Made by a program: the position numbers and the translations under genes
Shown: positions 9,015 to 17,163 of the stretch, in pieces
Layout of the letters: the number at the start of each line of letters is the position of its first letter
How positions within the stretch are numbered: the stretch's first letter is position 1
NCBI RefSeq assembly: GCF_900637865.1
Contig: NZ_LR134433.1
Location: 62,001-126,000, forward strand
DNA from: Legionella adelaidensis
GTDB taxonomy: Bacteria; Pseudomonadota; Gammaproteobacteria; Legionellales; Legionellaceae
Length of the DNA: 64,000 nt
Direction: 5' to 3'
Notes under the pieces: generated by a model
Told to the model about the DNA's origin: nothing
The model's database searches: none
What the model saw: only the letters and a program-made list of their open reading frames with translations

Positions 9015-10928
9015 TTATATACGTTTTTTTGCTGCCACTTCTTTTAATAGGAAGTCACAAACAGTATCAATTGTCATTACACCCAAGTCAGTACCTTCGC
9101 GAGAACGCACAGTTACCTGGTTATTCTCAACTTCTTTATCTCCAATAATTAGCAGATAAGGTACTTTTTGCAAAGTGTGCTCGCGGATTTTAAAGCCTAT
9201 CTTCTCATTTCTCAAGTCAAAATTCGCTCTAATGCCATTATTTTGTAAAAAAGTGAGGATTTTTTGACCAAATTCGTTTTGCTTCTCACTAATAGTGAGC
9301 ACAGAAACTTGCATAGGGGCTAGCCATAAAGGGAAATTACCCGCAAAATGCTCAATCAAAATCCCCATGAATCTTTCAAAAGTTCCAATAATTGCTCTGT
9401 GTAACATAACCGGAACTTGTCGGCTTCCATCTTCCGCCACATATTGGGCACCCAGTAAATCGGGCATAGAAAAATCCACCTGGATAGTACCGCATTGCCA
9501 GATTCTACCGATGCTATCTGACAAAGAGCATTCAATCTTGGGACCATAGAAAGCACCTTCGCCTGGCGCGTCAATCCAAGTAATATTTTTATCGCTCATT
9601 GCCTGTCTTAAAGCGTTTTCAGCCTTGTTCCAGACCTCTTCAGAGCCCACTCTTTTTTCTGGGCGCAGGGCTAAACGATATATAATATCGGTAAAGCCAA
9701 AGTCCGAATACACGGATTGAACTAACTGCAACAAACTGGCTACTTCACTTTGAATTTGGTCTTCTGTACAAAAAATGTGAGCATCGTCTTGTACGAAATT
9801 CCTAACCCGCATTAATCCGTGTAAGGAGCCAGAAGGTTCACAACGGTGGCAATTGCCAAACTCTGCAAAACGTAGGGGCAAATCTCTATAACTCTTTAAT
9901 CCTTGATTAAAAATTTGCACATGACAGGGGCAGTTCATGGGCTTTACAGCATAAAAGCGATTCTCGGTTTCTGTAAAAAACATATTATCGCGGAAATTTT
10001 CCCAATGCCCTGACTTTTCCCACAAAACACGATCCACTAATTGAGGAGTTTTAATTTCCTGGTAACCAAAATCTTTTAAGCGATTACGTATATATTGTTC
10101 CAATATCTGATAAATGGTCCAGCCTTTAGGATGCCAAAAAACCATGCCCGGAGCGATTTCCTGGAAATGAAATAATTCCAAGGCTTTCCCAATTTTACGG
10201 TGATCCCGTTTCTCAGCCTCTTCTAGACGTTGCAAATAGTCAGTTAAAGATTTTTTATCCGCCCAGGCAGTTCCATATATACGTTGTAACATTTCATTTT
10301 TGGAATCCCCTTTCCAGTAAGCACCAGCTAACTTGGTTAATTTAAAGGCTTTTAAAAATCCGGTAGAAGGGACATGGGGCCCACGGCATAAATCTTCAAA
10401 ATCACCTTGTTTATAAAGTGATAAGGTTTCATTAGCAGGAATTTCTTCAATAATCCTGGCTTTATAATTTTCGCCCAAGCTTTTAAAATATGCTATCGCT
10501 TCATCACGAGGCAACGTGCGTCTTGACACAGGTAAATCCGCTTTTGCCAATTCTTTCATTTTTTCTTCAATCCGTTCCAAATCTTCTGGAGTGAATGATC
10601 GTTCAAATGAAAAATCGTAGTAAAAGCCATCTTCAATAACAGGGCCGATAGTAACTTGCGCGCTAGGGAACAATAGCTTGACAGCTTGCGCTAACAAATG
10701 CGCAGTAGAATGGCGAATCACCTCTAAACTTTCATTGTTTTTCTCAGTGAGAATGATCAATGAGCTATCTTTGGTAATTTCATAACCCACATCCACTAAT
10801 TTGTCATCAACGCGAGCAGCAATGGCTGCTTTAGCTAAACTGGGGCTGATAGAGTAAGCAACTTCCCTCACTGTTAAGGGATTTTCAAAATGTTTACTGC
10901 TTCCATCAGGCAATTTAATATTTGGCAT
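9015..10928 (-). CDS. thrS: Threonyl-tRNA synthetase
   Basis: Class II synthetase that charges tRNA-Thr, with a zinc ion in the active site. 637 residues, normal length. Domain order: TGS (about 1-62), editing N2 domain with [12 protein letters not shown] (about 70-225), catalytic core with [12 protein letters not shown] and the zinc Cys/His residues (about 240-530), and C-terminal anticodon domain (about 540-637). ATG start. First gene of the thrS-infC-rpmI-rplT-pheST-ihfA transcript; the short 5' region holds no T-box and no clear tRNA-like operator was identified. Confidence 0.98.
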   Translation of the reverse strand: MPNIKLPDGSSKHFENPLTVREVAYSISPSLAKAAIAARVDDKLVDVGYEITKDSSLIILTEKNNESLEVIRHSTAHLLAQAVKLLFPSAQVTIGPVIEDGFYYDFSFERSFTPEDLERIEEKMKELAKADLPVSRRTLPRDEAIAYFKSLGENYKARIIEEIPANETLSLYKQGDFEDLCRGPHVPSTGFLKAFKLTKLAGAYWKGDSKNEMLQRIYGTAWADKKSLTDYLQRLEEAEKRDHRKIGKALELFHFQEIAPGMVFWHPKGWTIYQILEQYIRNRLKDFGYQEIKTPQLVDRVLWEKSGHWENFRDNMFFTETENRFYAVKPMNCPCHVQIFNQGLKSYRDLPLRFAEFGNCHRCEPSGSLHGLMRVRNFVQDDAHIFCTEDQIQSEVASLLQLVQSVYSDFGFTDIIYRLALRPEKRVGSEEVWNKAENALRQAMSDKNITWIDAPGEGAFYGPKIECSLSDSIGRIWQCGTIQVDFSMPDLLGAQYVAEDGSRQVPVMLHRAIIGTFERFMGILIEHFAGNFPLWLAPMQVSVLTISEKQNEFGQKILTFLQNNGIRANFDLRNEKIGFKIREHTLQKVPYLLIIGDKEVENNQVTVRSREGTDLGVMTIDTVCDFLLKEVAAKKRI

Positions 10929-10982
10929 CTTGTTCTCTCTTCAATTCCCAAGTGAGATGAATTTAAAACCTGTCTTCCGAGT

Positions 10983-11007
10983 AAAAAAAAACCCTGATAG
11001 CAGGGTT
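10983..11007 (-). terminator. Terminator of the tRNA-Val transcript
   Basis: A 7-bp stem AACCCTG/CAGGGTT with a 4-base loop, followed on the minus strand by eight T. It lies three bases beyond the CCA end of the tRNA and before thrS, so it separates the two transcripts. Confidence 0.85.
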
Positions 11008-11010
11008 AAC

Positions 11011-11085
11011 TGGTAGGCACGAGTGGGATCGAACCACCGACCACCACCATGTCAAGGTGGTGCTCTACCACTGAGCTACGTGCCT
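11011..11085 (-). tRNA. tRNA-Val (anticodon GAC)
   Basis: 75 bases including an encoded CCA. Cloverleaf seen directly: acceptor AGGCACG pairs with CGTGCCT, discriminator A; anticodon stem CCACC/GGTGG around the loop TTGACAT, giving GAC; T-arm with GGTTCGATCC. Reads valine codons GUC and GUU. A TATAAT-like -10 lies at 11114-11119, just upstream, overlapping the left arm of the inverted repeat at 11118-11166. Confidence 0.97.
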
Positions 11086-11117
11086 ATTATTCGTTCTAAA
11101 ATAATAGCCGGTTATTA

Positions 11118-11166
11118 TATACTCAAGATACTTCAAAATGCTAGGTTTTAAAGTATCTTGAGTATA
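11118..11166. repeat. Perfect 16-bp inverted repeat upstream of tRNA-Val
   Basis: Arms TATACTCAAGATACTT (11118-11133) and AAGTATCTTGAGTATA (11151-11166) are exact reverse complements around a 17-base spacer. The spacer ends (CAAAA/TTTTA) nearly extend the pairing. It sits between the small gene at 11222 and tRNA-Val and overlaps the likely tRNA promoter. It could be an operator, a terminator stem without a T-run, or a short palindromic repeat. Confidence 0.8.
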
Positions 11167-11221
11167 CAAGTCTTAATTAAAATTCAAAGGGGTTGCATAA
11201 GCGGTTCTTTACAAGCCATCT

Positions 11222-11458
11222 TTACGTCAAGTTAATTACACTTTGTATAGATGCTTTAGCTTTATTTATTTCTGTTAAGAAATTTTGCAAATGGCTTTTT
11301 TGACTGTTAGCTGATAAATCGGTGGCTTCAGCCAGTTTTTGGAGTTTACCTTGAATTTCTATATGTAAGCCTTCTAATTTCTGATTTAAAGCATGAATAC
11401 TAGTAAAAAAATCTTCCTCTTCAATTTCAAGAAAAGAAGATAAGTCATTAGAATACAT
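11222..11458 (-). CDS. Small coiled-coil protein of unknown function
   Basis: 78 residues, ATG start with AGGTGG five bases upstream, which makes it a likely real gene. No signal peptide or membrane segment. Acidic N-terminus (SSFLEIEEEDFF), then heptad-like leucines and isoleucines (ALNQKLEGLHIEIQGKLQKL and HLQNFLTEINKAKASIQ) that predict a helical hairpin or coiled coil. I recognise no family. It stands alone between tRNA-Val and umuD, with about 200 bases on its upstream side. Confidence 0.6.
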   Translation of the reverse strand: MYSNDLSSFLEIEEEDFFTSIHALNQKLEGLHIEIQGKLQKLAEATDLSANSQKSHLQNFLTEINKAKASIQSVINLT

Positions 11459-11510
11459 AACCCACCTTGATTATTGAAAAAATTTCATTTTACGCAGGAT
11501 ATAGTAAAAA

Positions 11511-11572
11511 AACCATTCATTTATTATAAAGCACATACACAGGGAACGACTAAAAGATTTTAATGAATGGTT
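11511..11572. repeat. Inverted repeat between the small ORF and umuD
   Basis: AACCATTCATT (11511-11521) and its exact reverse complement AATGAATGGTT (11562-11572) flank 40 bases. No ORF or T-run accompanies it. Function unknown; the rest of 11459-11625 shows no gene. Confidence 0.5.
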
Positions 11573-11625
11573 GCCACGACAAAGCTGCTCTACCATTTAA
11601 TTACTTTATCTTTATAATAACTGCC

Positions 11626-11651
11626 TTATAATTAGTGTACACTAATTATAA
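11626..11651. promoter_or_regulatory. 26-bp perfect palindrome ahead of umuD, likely operator
   Basis: The two 13-base halves (TTATAATTAGTGT and its exact reverse complement) meet at position 11638/11639, ending ten bases before the umuD ATG. Such a dyad over the promoter or start region is a typical repressor site. It does not match the CTG-N10-CAG LexA box of enterics nor the GAAC-type box of Gram-positives. What binds it is unknown. Confidence 0.7.
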
Positions 11652-11661
11652 TTAAAACAAG

Positions 11662-12177
11662 ATGGCTATTAAAACAAATAATGTCGGCAGACCGAAGGGG
11701 TTAAATGCATATGGAGAGTCAACTAAACCAATGCGTATCCCTCTATCAAAAATACCTCAAGTTCTCGCACTAATTAAAAATAGCGCTGGTTATAAGCTTC
11801 CACTTTATTCAAGTAAAGTCAGCGCGGGTTTTCCCTCCCCTGCCGACGATTACATTGAAACGAAGTTAGATTTAAATGAGTTTCTCATACAACATCCTTC
11901 TTCTACTTTTATAGTAAAAGCCTCCGGCGATTCTATGATTGGAGCCTCCATACAATCAGGAGATCTGCTAATAGTAGATAAAAGCATCGAACCAACCCAT
12001 GGGAAAATTGTTATTGCCTCCTTAAATGGTGAACTCACGGTTAAAAGATTGCAAAAACAAGGCGGCAAAACACAGTTAGTAGCTGAAAACACAAGTTACT
12101 CTCCTATTGATATAACGGAAAATATGGACATGGTTATTTGGGGTGTCGTCACACATATTATTCACGAGGCCAGATAA
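11662..12177 (+). CDS. umuD: UmuD-like S24 peptidase, subunit of DNA polymerase V
   Basis: LexA-fold self-cleaving protein; the trimmed form joins UmuC to make the error-prone polymerase V. 171 residues, about 30 longer than the enteric UmuD. The peptidase part has the cleavage pair Ala55-Gly56 (SKVSAGFPSPADDY), catalytic Ser91 (GDSM) and Lys128 (ELTVKRL). The extra N-terminus (GRPKGLNAYGESTKPMRIP) resembles the arm seen in mobile-element UmuD homologues and could bind DNA. ATG start; the stop overlaps the umuC ATG by one base. A 26-bp palindrome precedes it. Confidence 0.93.
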   Translation: MAIKTNNVGRPKGLNAYGESTKPMRIPLSKIPQVLALIKNSAGYKLPLYSSKVSAGFPSPADDYIETKLDLNEFLIQHPSSTFIVKASGDSMIGASIQSGDLLIVDKSIEPTHGKIVIASLNGELTVKRLQKQGGKTQLVAENTSYSPIDITENMDMVIWGVVTHIIHEAR

Positions 12178-13442
12178 TGTTCGCACTTATTGATTGCAAT
12201 AACTTCTATGCTAACTGCGAACGTCTTTTTCGACCGGACTTGCGTGAGTCTCCTATTATTGTTTTATCCAATAATGACGGGTGCGTAGTTGCCCGCTCAA
12301 ATGAAGCTAAAGCTTTAGGTATTAAAATGGGAGTCCCTTATTTTGAGGTAAAAGGGGTATGTAAAGAAAATAATGTGCATGTCTTTTCGTCTAATTACAC
12401 ACTATATGGAGATTTATCTGAACGAGTAATGTCTGTTATTCAAGATAATTGGAACGAAACAGAAATTTATTCTATCGACGAAGCTTTTTTAAATCTAAGT
12501 ACCCTACCCTCTTTGGACCGTGAGTCCTTTTGTTGGGATCTTCAGAAAACGATTTTAAGATATACCGGAATTCCGACATCAATTGGGATTGGAAGCACAA
12601 AAACACTGGCAAAAGTCGCCAACCATCTGGCTAAGAAAAAATTTAAAATTCCTGTATTTCATTTACAAGAAAGCGTCCAATCAAAATGGTTATCACAGGT
12701 AAAAGTGGGTGACATTTGGGGCGTTGGTAGGAAATGGGAAAATAAACTTAATAATTTAGGTTTCTATACAGCCGAAGACTTACGAAACGCAAACCCTCAT
12801 TTAATAAGAAAAATTTTTAATGTCCAGCTACTGCGAACCCTAATAGAATTAAAAGGTATCGTATGTTTTGAACGGGAGGAGCCTGATCCCAAAAAATCCA
12901 TTATGTCATCTTGCTCCTTTGGTACTTTGCCCTCTGAATATAAAGAAATAAAAGAAGCAATTAGCCATCATTGCGCTACGGCTTGGAATAAAATGAGAAA
13001 GCAACACCTTGTTGCCCAACACTTATCAATTTTCATTCGCTCCAACCCTTTTCGTAAAGATTTAAGACAATATTCCAATGGAATAGGTTTTAGATTGGTG
13101 AATGCAACAGACGATATCAGAGCACTCACTAAAGCAGCTCTCTTTTGTTTAGATAAAATCTATAGAGCAGGTATTCGCTATTATAAGTCCGGCGTTCTTC
13201 TGTCTGATTTGATTGACAAACGCTTCGAGCAAAAAGATTTATTTCAGCAACCCTCAAATTCCCATTTACAACATGGTGATAAGCTTATGGCCTTGATAGA
13301 TGGGATAAATAAAAAATATGGCCCACGTACTCTCCGCCTTGCTGCGGAAGGGCTTAATAAAGAATGGAGTATGAAGAGACAATTAAAGTCGCCTAATTAC
13401 ACTACCCAGTGGACTGAATTACCTATTGTCTATGCTCATTAA
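12177..13442 (+). CDS. umuC: UmuC, Y-family translesion DNA polymerase subunit
   Basis: Catalytic subunit of error-prone polymerase V. 421 residues from the ATG that overlaps the umuD stop (TAATG), matching enteric UmuC. The opening MFALIDCNNFYANCERLF carries the first metal-binding Asp; YSIDEAFLNL carries the Asp-Glu pair; then helix-hairpin-helix (VGDIWGVGRKW), little-finger domain and a C-terminal DUF4113-type tail (GPRTLRLAAEGLNKEWSMKR). Intact. Translationally coupled to umuD. No beta-clamp motif was assigned with certainty. Confidence 0.96.
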   Translation: MFALIDCNNFYANCERLFRPDLRESPIIVLSNNDGCVVARSNEAKALGIKMGVPYFEVKGVCKENNVHVFSSNYTLYGDLSERVMSVIQDNWNETEIYSIDEAFLNLSTLPSLDRESFCWDLQKTILRYTGIPTSIGIGSTKTLAKVANHLAKKKFKIPVFHLQESVQSKWLSQVKVGDIWGVGRKWENKLNNLGFYTAEDLRNANPHLIRKIFNVQLLRTLIELKGIVCFEREEPDPKKSIMSSCSFGTLPSEYKEIKEAISHHCATAWNKMRKQHLVAQHLSIFIRSNPFRKDLRQYSNGIGFRLVNATDDIRALTKAALFCLDKIYRAGIRYYKSGVLLSDLIDKRFEQKDLFQQPSNSHLQHGDKLMALIDGINKKYGPRTLRLAAEGLNKEWSMKRQLKSPNYTTQWTELPIVYAH

Positions 13443-13511
13443 TTTATGATCAAAACGTGGGGTTACCTGCTTTTTAAACTTTAACTTAGAATTCTAACTT
13501 CAGCAGATGGG

Positions 13512-13868
13512 CTACAACTCCGGCTTAACTCTTGGGAAGATTTTTGTCCCTTTGACATACCGAAGCCCCCATCTCACCATCTCCGTTAGTATCGATTCAA
13601 GAGACTTACCTTTTTCTGTTAGAAAATACTCAAATCGCACCGGGTTATTCTGATAAGGATTTTTTTTCAGCAAACCTAATTTTTCCATTCGTTTTAACCG
13701 TGCAGCAAGAATGTTTGTAGGTATTTTCTCCTCGGACTCTGCAAATTCAGCGAAACGTTTCTTACCAAGAAATAAGTCTCTAATAATTAGCAGCGTCCAC
13801 TTGTCTCCAACGACATCCAAAAGGTTTGCTATAGGACAAACCGAGCGATTTTCTTTATCAGTGTTCAT
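13512..13868 (-). CDS. HxlR-family winged-helix transcriptional regulator
   Basis: 118 residues. The HxlR hallmark is seen from residue 10: CPIANLLDVVGDKWTLLIIRDLFLGKKRF, then FAEFAESEEKIPTNILAARLKRMEKLGLLKK. Such dimeric regulators often sense oxidants or aldehydes through the N-terminal Cys, here Cys11, and control a divergent gene. ATG start at 13866-13868. Divergent from the cupin gene at 13961 across 92 bases, so the cupin is the likely target along with its own promoter. Confidence 0.9.
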   Translation of the reverse strand: MNTDKENRSVCPIANLLDVVGDKWTLLIIRDLFLGKKRFAEFAESEEKIPTNILAARLKRMEKLGLLKKNPYQNNPVRFEYFLTEKGKSLESILTEMVRWGLRYVKGTKIFPRVKPEL

Positions 13869-13917
13869 TTATACTCCAATTAACCTTGCATAACTCAAAC
13901 CACTTTGATATAAGTTT

Positions 13918-13945
13918 AGTTACTTGCAAAATAAAAGTCACTTAC
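13918..13945. promoter_or_regulatory. Direct repeat in the HxlR/cupin intergenic region
   Basis: AGTTACTTGC (13918-13927) and AGTCACTTAC (13936-13945) share eight of ten bases and start 18 bases apart, nearly two helical turns. They lie in the 92-base divergent gap. Likely regulator sites, but this is inference from spacing and position. Confidence 0.4.
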
Positions 13946-13960
13946 ATAAAGAGGTTTCCT

Positions 13961-14386
13961 ATGAAGAAAAATGGCAATAATTTCTCATTTGTTGATTTTG
14001 GCCCGTTTGAACAGTTGGACCAATATTTCTTTAAACACCCGATGCTGACAGATAATGTAGCTGGAAAACAGTTCCTTAAAGAAGAACTCGGTTTAACTAG
14101 TATGGAAGTATCATTGAATAAGTTTCCCGCGGGAACTGCCATGCCATTTAGTCATAAACACCGCGAAAATGAGGAGCTTTATATTTTTCTGAAAGGGAAA
14201 GGTGAGTTCTGTGTCGATGGCGAGTGGTTTGAAGTTAAAGAAGGAACTACAATCAGGGTAGCCCCTAATGGAATACGTACTTGGCGCAGTTCTTCTTCTG
14301 AAGAGCTTTTATTTATTGTAATCCAAGCAAAAGCGGGAACTCTCGAGGGGTACTCTATTCAGGATGGAGTTCCAGTAAATACATAG
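13961..14386 (+). CDS. Cupin-domain protein
   Basis: 141 residues from the ATG at 13961 (AGAGG six bases ahead). Single conserved beta-barrel: the first cupin motif is seen as PFSHKHRENEELYIFLKGKG and the second as VAPNGIRTWRSSS. His in the first motif and Glu (ENEEL) fit metal binding; the second motif has Arg-Thr-Trp where many cupins have His, so the metal site may be incomplete. Substrate unknown. Divergent from the HxlR regulator, suggesting a stress or detoxification role. Confidence 0.82.
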   Translation: MKKNGNNFSFVDFGPFEQLDQYFFKHPMLTDNVAGKQFLKEELGLTSMEVSLNKFPAGTAMPFSHKHRENEELYIFLKGKGEFCVDGEWFEVKEGTTIRVAPNGIRTWRSSSSEELLFIVIQAKAGTLEGYSIQDGVPVNT

Positions 14387-14478
14387 TTGAAAAGAGAATA
14401 TCCCTCCTCGATACCATGGAATTCCTGGAAAATACCGGCTATTATTAAATTAACTTCTTAATAAATAAGGAAATTGTC

Positions 14479-15021
14479 ATGCCTAGAAAGAAAGTGGAAG
14501 CTTTACCTATTGTTAGTAGAAATTGGGCCTGGTTGCTTACTTTGGGAATTTTATTTGTCGTCCTGGGTGCTATTGGACTAGGCATGGTAATTGGTTTAAC
14601 GTTGGCCAGCATGATGTTCTTAGGGGTTTTATTATTGATTGCCGGGATAATACAAATTGTAGACGTGTTTAAAAGTCGGGGTTGGGAAGGGGTATTATGG
14701 CATGCTTTTGTCGCCGTTCTTTATCTTATTGCCGGCGGCTTGGTAATTTATGAGCCCTTCCTTGCCTCCAGTATTATTACTGCCATGCTTGCGGGGGTCC
14801 TCATAATAATTGGTATTACTCGCTTTTTTATGGCCATTGCATTACGCCACACGCGAGGATGGGTTTGGCTATTACTTGCGGGTCTTATTGCCTTTATTTT
14901 AGGTATTTTAATTTTAAGTCAATGGCCTTGGAGCGGGTTATGGTTTATTGGATTATTTATAGCAATTGAATTAATGATGGCGGGGTGGACCTATATTTTC
15001 TTAGCCCTGTCGTTACGTTAA
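14479..15021 (+). CDS. HdeD-family (DUF308) membrane protein
   Basis: 180 residues with six hydrophobic segments in three repeated pairs (about 15-35, 42-62, 73-93, 97-117, 129-147, 151-175). The repeats LLTLGILFVVLGAIGLGM and LLLAGLIAFILGILILSQWP are typical of HdeD, an inner-membrane protein linked to acid resistance at high cell density in Escherichia coli. ATG start with AAGGA-type site. Single gene between the cupin and the TPM operon. Specific function in this organism is unknown. Confidence 0.88.
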   Translation: MPRKKVEALPIVSRNWAWLLTLGILFVVLGAIGLGMVIGLTLASMMFLGVLLLIAGIIQIVDVFKSRGWEGVLWHAFVAVLYLIAGGLVIYEPFLASSIITAMLAGVLIIIGITRFFMAIALRHTRGWVWLLLAGLIAFILGILILSQWPWSGLWFIGLFIAIELMMAGWTYIFLALSLR

Positions 15022-15055
15022 TATTCTCCCCATTTAAACCAGTTTTCTTTATTGC

Positions 15056-15076
15056 GCGCGGAGATAACCTCCGCGC
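15056..15076. terminator. Strong hairpin between convergent genes
   Basis: Perfect 8-bp GC-rich stem GCGCGGAG/CTCCGCGC with a 5-base loop, placed between the converging HdeD-like gene and the TPM gene. There is no T-run on either side, so it is either a Rho-assisted or structural end rather than a classic intrinsic terminator. Confidence 0.5.
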
Positions 15077-15112
15077 CTTATAGCTCCGCTAAAAATATAA
15101 GCATATTAGTCA

Positions 15113-15724
15113 TTAATGCACAATCTGGTCTTTATACAAATTATCCCCCTTATCGTCTGGGAAAAATTTTGTCAAAATTTTGGCAATATCTTGTATAGTT
15201 TCAGTACAAGCTAAAGCCAGTTTTTTATTTTTTAGCTTGTCAGCTAAATCATTAACAATTTTATCCCATAAAGAGTCATTAATTTTTGCTTTAATAATGG
15301 GATTTGGAAATAGATGGATGTAATGCTCAGCTTGGGAAACAAATAATAACAGCACAGGTGTTTCAGGAGGTACTTGTTGCATAACAGACAATAGTTCCTC
15401 TGCTCCTAAATGGGCTGCCCGGTGAAATAATAATTTTTTTGGTAAAAAATAAACAAATAAACGAGTCACTCCTATATAGGGAAAAACCAGACAAAAGAAT
15501 AACTGGATTAAAAATAATTGGGGGAAATAAACAATCCAGCTCAATTTCCAAAGGATAAAAGCAATAATACTTCCCATCAGAAAACCAAAAAACATCATCT
15601 CAGGAACATACCTATCACTAATGGGGAGTACAACAGTAACTAGCTCAGCGCAGGTCTCTTTTTCTGCGGAGATAACGGCTGATTCAATTTGTTTTGCCTC
15701 AAACTCTGTAAATACTTTTACCAT
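15113..15724 (-). CDS. TPM-domain membrane protein (second of two)
   Basis: 203 residues. N-terminal helical and beta segment FTEFEAKQIESAVISAEKETCAELVTVVLP is the start of a TPM (YgcG-like) fold, here lacking a signal peptide. Two hydrophobic segments follow (about 43-66 and 70-92), then a soluble region containing VPPETPVLLLFVSQAEHYIHLFP. This topology matches the short TPM proteins found after LemA and secreted TPM genes. Starts inside the end of the upstream TPM gene (7-base overlap). Exact role unknown. Confidence 0.8.
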   Translation of the reverse strand: MVKVFTEFEAKQIESAVISAEKETCAELVTVVLPISDRYVPEMMFFGFLMGSIIAFILWKLSWIVYFPQLFLIQLFFCLVFPYIGVTRLFVYFLPKKLLFHRAAHLGAEELLSVMQQVPPETPVLLLFVSQAEHYIHLFPNPIIKAKINDSLWDKIVNDLADKLKNKKLALACTETIQDIAKILTKFFPDDKGDNLYKDQIVH

Positions 15725-16419
15725 GATCCTGATGAACCTCCTCCACCAAAGCTTCCACCACCGCCGCTAAACCCTCCTCGGCTAGAACCGCCGAATCGCT
15801 GCCCGGAACCTGAAAATATTAGAAATGCAAGCCCGGGATTACGTACAAATAACAGGATGATCACTAAAATAAACAACCACTCCAACCAATTAATCGATTT
15901 ATTTTTTGATTTAAATGCCTGTGGATTTTTTATTTTTCCACCTAAAACATCGAGAATTGCCTTAGTACCTTCGACAATCCCTTTCTGATAATCACCTTTT
16001 TTAAAAGGTGGTATAATAACGTCTTGAATAATAGTGCTGGATAATGCATCCGTTAGAATAGGTTCTAAACCATACCCTACCTCAATACGAACTTTTTTCT
16101 CTTTTGGGGCCACAATAAGCAGCACCCCGTTATTTTTATCCTTTTGTCCGATTTGCCAATACCTACCTAGCTGATAGCCGTATTCTTCTATGGGATAACC
16201 ATCGAGACCAGGCAGGGTTACCACAACGACTTGATTCGTAGTAGAGGCCTCATAGTCCTGTAATTCTTTTTCCAAATTTGCAATGGTTTGCGGCGTTAAA
16301 AGATGGGCATCATCAACCACTCGGCCGGTTAATAAGGGGAAAGAAGGGGCGGCTGCCATTAAATGGCAGCAAAATAATGATAGTAAGATCCCTAGAGTAA
16401 AACGAGTATAAAAACGCAT
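15718..16419 (-). CDS. Secreted TPM-domain protein with Gly/Ser-rich tail (YgcG-like)
   Basis: 233 residues. Signal peptide (about 1-24, ending HLMAAA), TPM domain (about 28-160) with VVDDAHLLTPQTIANLEKEL and NNGVLLIVAPKEKKVRIEVG, one transmembrane helix near 175-195, and a Gly/Ser-rich C-terminus that loops outside the membrane or tails into the cytoplasm. The fold occurs in plant TLP18.3 and bacterial relatives linked to membrane or photosystem upkeep. Three bases after lemA and overlapping the next TPM gene. Confidence 0.9.
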   Translation of the reverse strand: MRFYTRFTLGILLSLFCCHLMAAAPSFPLLTGRVVDDAHLLTPQTIANLEKELQDYEASTTNQVVVVTLPGLDGYPIEEYGYQLGRYWQIGQKDKNNGVLLIVAPKEKKVRIEVGYGLEPILTDALSSTIIQDVIIPPFKKGDYQKGIVEGTKAILDVLGGKIKNPQAFKSKNKSINWLEWLFILVIILLFVRNPGLAFLIFSGSGQRFGGSSRGGFSGGGGSFGGGGSSGSW

Positions 16420-16422
16420 TAA

Positions 16423-17007
16423 TTAAAAACTCACCTGAGGTGCTTGTTGAGCAGCCTCAGGAGCTGTAAAGGAGGGTTTAATTTGAGCGCCATAAATTTT
16501 TGCCCATATAATTCCTGGGAAAGTTCGAATATTCGTATTGTACTCTTGAACAGTATCAATATAGTCTTTTCTAGCTATTGCAATGCGATTTTCTGTTCCC
16601 TCCAGCTGCGATTGTAACGCTAAAAAGTTTTGATTAGCTTTCAAATCGGGATACCTTTCTACGACTACCATCAGGCGAGCAAGGCTTGAAGAAAGTTCTG
16701 ATTGTGCTTGTTCGTATTTTTGTAAGGCTGCAGGGTCACTAAGCATGTCTGGAGTTATATTCACCTGTGTTGCTTTTGCCCTTGCATTAATCACATCCGT
16801 TAAAGTCGATTTTTCAAAATTAGCATATCCTTTCACGGTATTTACTAAGTTTGGTACTAAATCCATCCGGCGCTGATATTGGTTTTGAACTTGCATCCAG
16901 GAAGCTTTTACTTTCTCATCCATGCGCGGGATTTTATTAATGCCGGTTATAGCGAAAGCTGCAATTAAAATAAGAATTACAATAATTATTAAGCCAAGAC
17001 GTCTCAT
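16423..17007 (-). CDS. lemA: LemA family protein
   Basis: 194 residues. One N-terminal membrane anchor (about 4-24), then a long four-helix bundle: the conserved VKASWMQVQNQYQRRMDLVPNLVNTVKGYA and YPDLKANQNFLALQSQLEGTENRIA are clear LemA marks. Bound to the membrane with a soluble coiled domain. First gene of lemA-TPM-TPM, a widespread trio of uncertain function, possibly a membrane quality or stress complex. ATG start. Confidence 0.94.
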   Translation of the reverse strand: MRRLGLIIIVILILIAAFAITGINKIPRMDEKVKASWMQVQNQYQRRMDLVPNLVNTVKGYANFEKSTLTDVINARAKATQVNITPDMLSDPAALQKYEQAQSELSSSLARLMVVVERYPDLKANQNFLALQSQLEGTENRIAIARKDYIDTVQEYNTNIRTFPGIIWAKIYGAQIKPSFTAPEAAQQAPQVSF

Positions 17008-17100
17008 AAAAATCCATTTAAGAATGAAAGAAATTTTTATTGTAATAGAGGCAGATTTGCAATGCTAGTGGATTGAGGCCAACCAGGATATTGGTGAATG

Positions 17101-17133
17101 GTAGCCTTTACGCTTCGCTGCATAAAAGGCTAC
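17101..17133. repeat. Hairpin repeat of the GTAGCC...CGCTTCGCTGCAT type
   Basis: GTAGCCTTTACGC and GCATAAAAGGCTAC pair with one mismatch and one extra base around TTCGCT. It shares the CGCTTCGCTGCAT core and GGCTAC end with the element at 60689-60718 and is distantly like 46638-46664, so it looks like a dispersed intergenic repeat. It lies just after ppa on the minus strand and may end that transcript. Confidence 0.6.
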
Positions 17134-17163
17134 AAATTACTATAGTTCCATCGCCCGAATCAA

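Noticed and set aside
10929-10982. T-box or threonine leader before thrS
   Set aside because: The gap is only 54 bases and holds no specifier stem or terminator pair.
11626-11651. LexA box before umuD
   Set aside because: The dyad lacks the CTG-N10-CAG or GAAC-N4-GTTC pattern; kept as an operator of unknown binder instead.
15689-15988. Pro-rich 99-residue frame on the plus strand
   Set aside because: It is the antisense of the Gly/Ser-rich tail of the TPM protein, which makes Pro runs by necessity.
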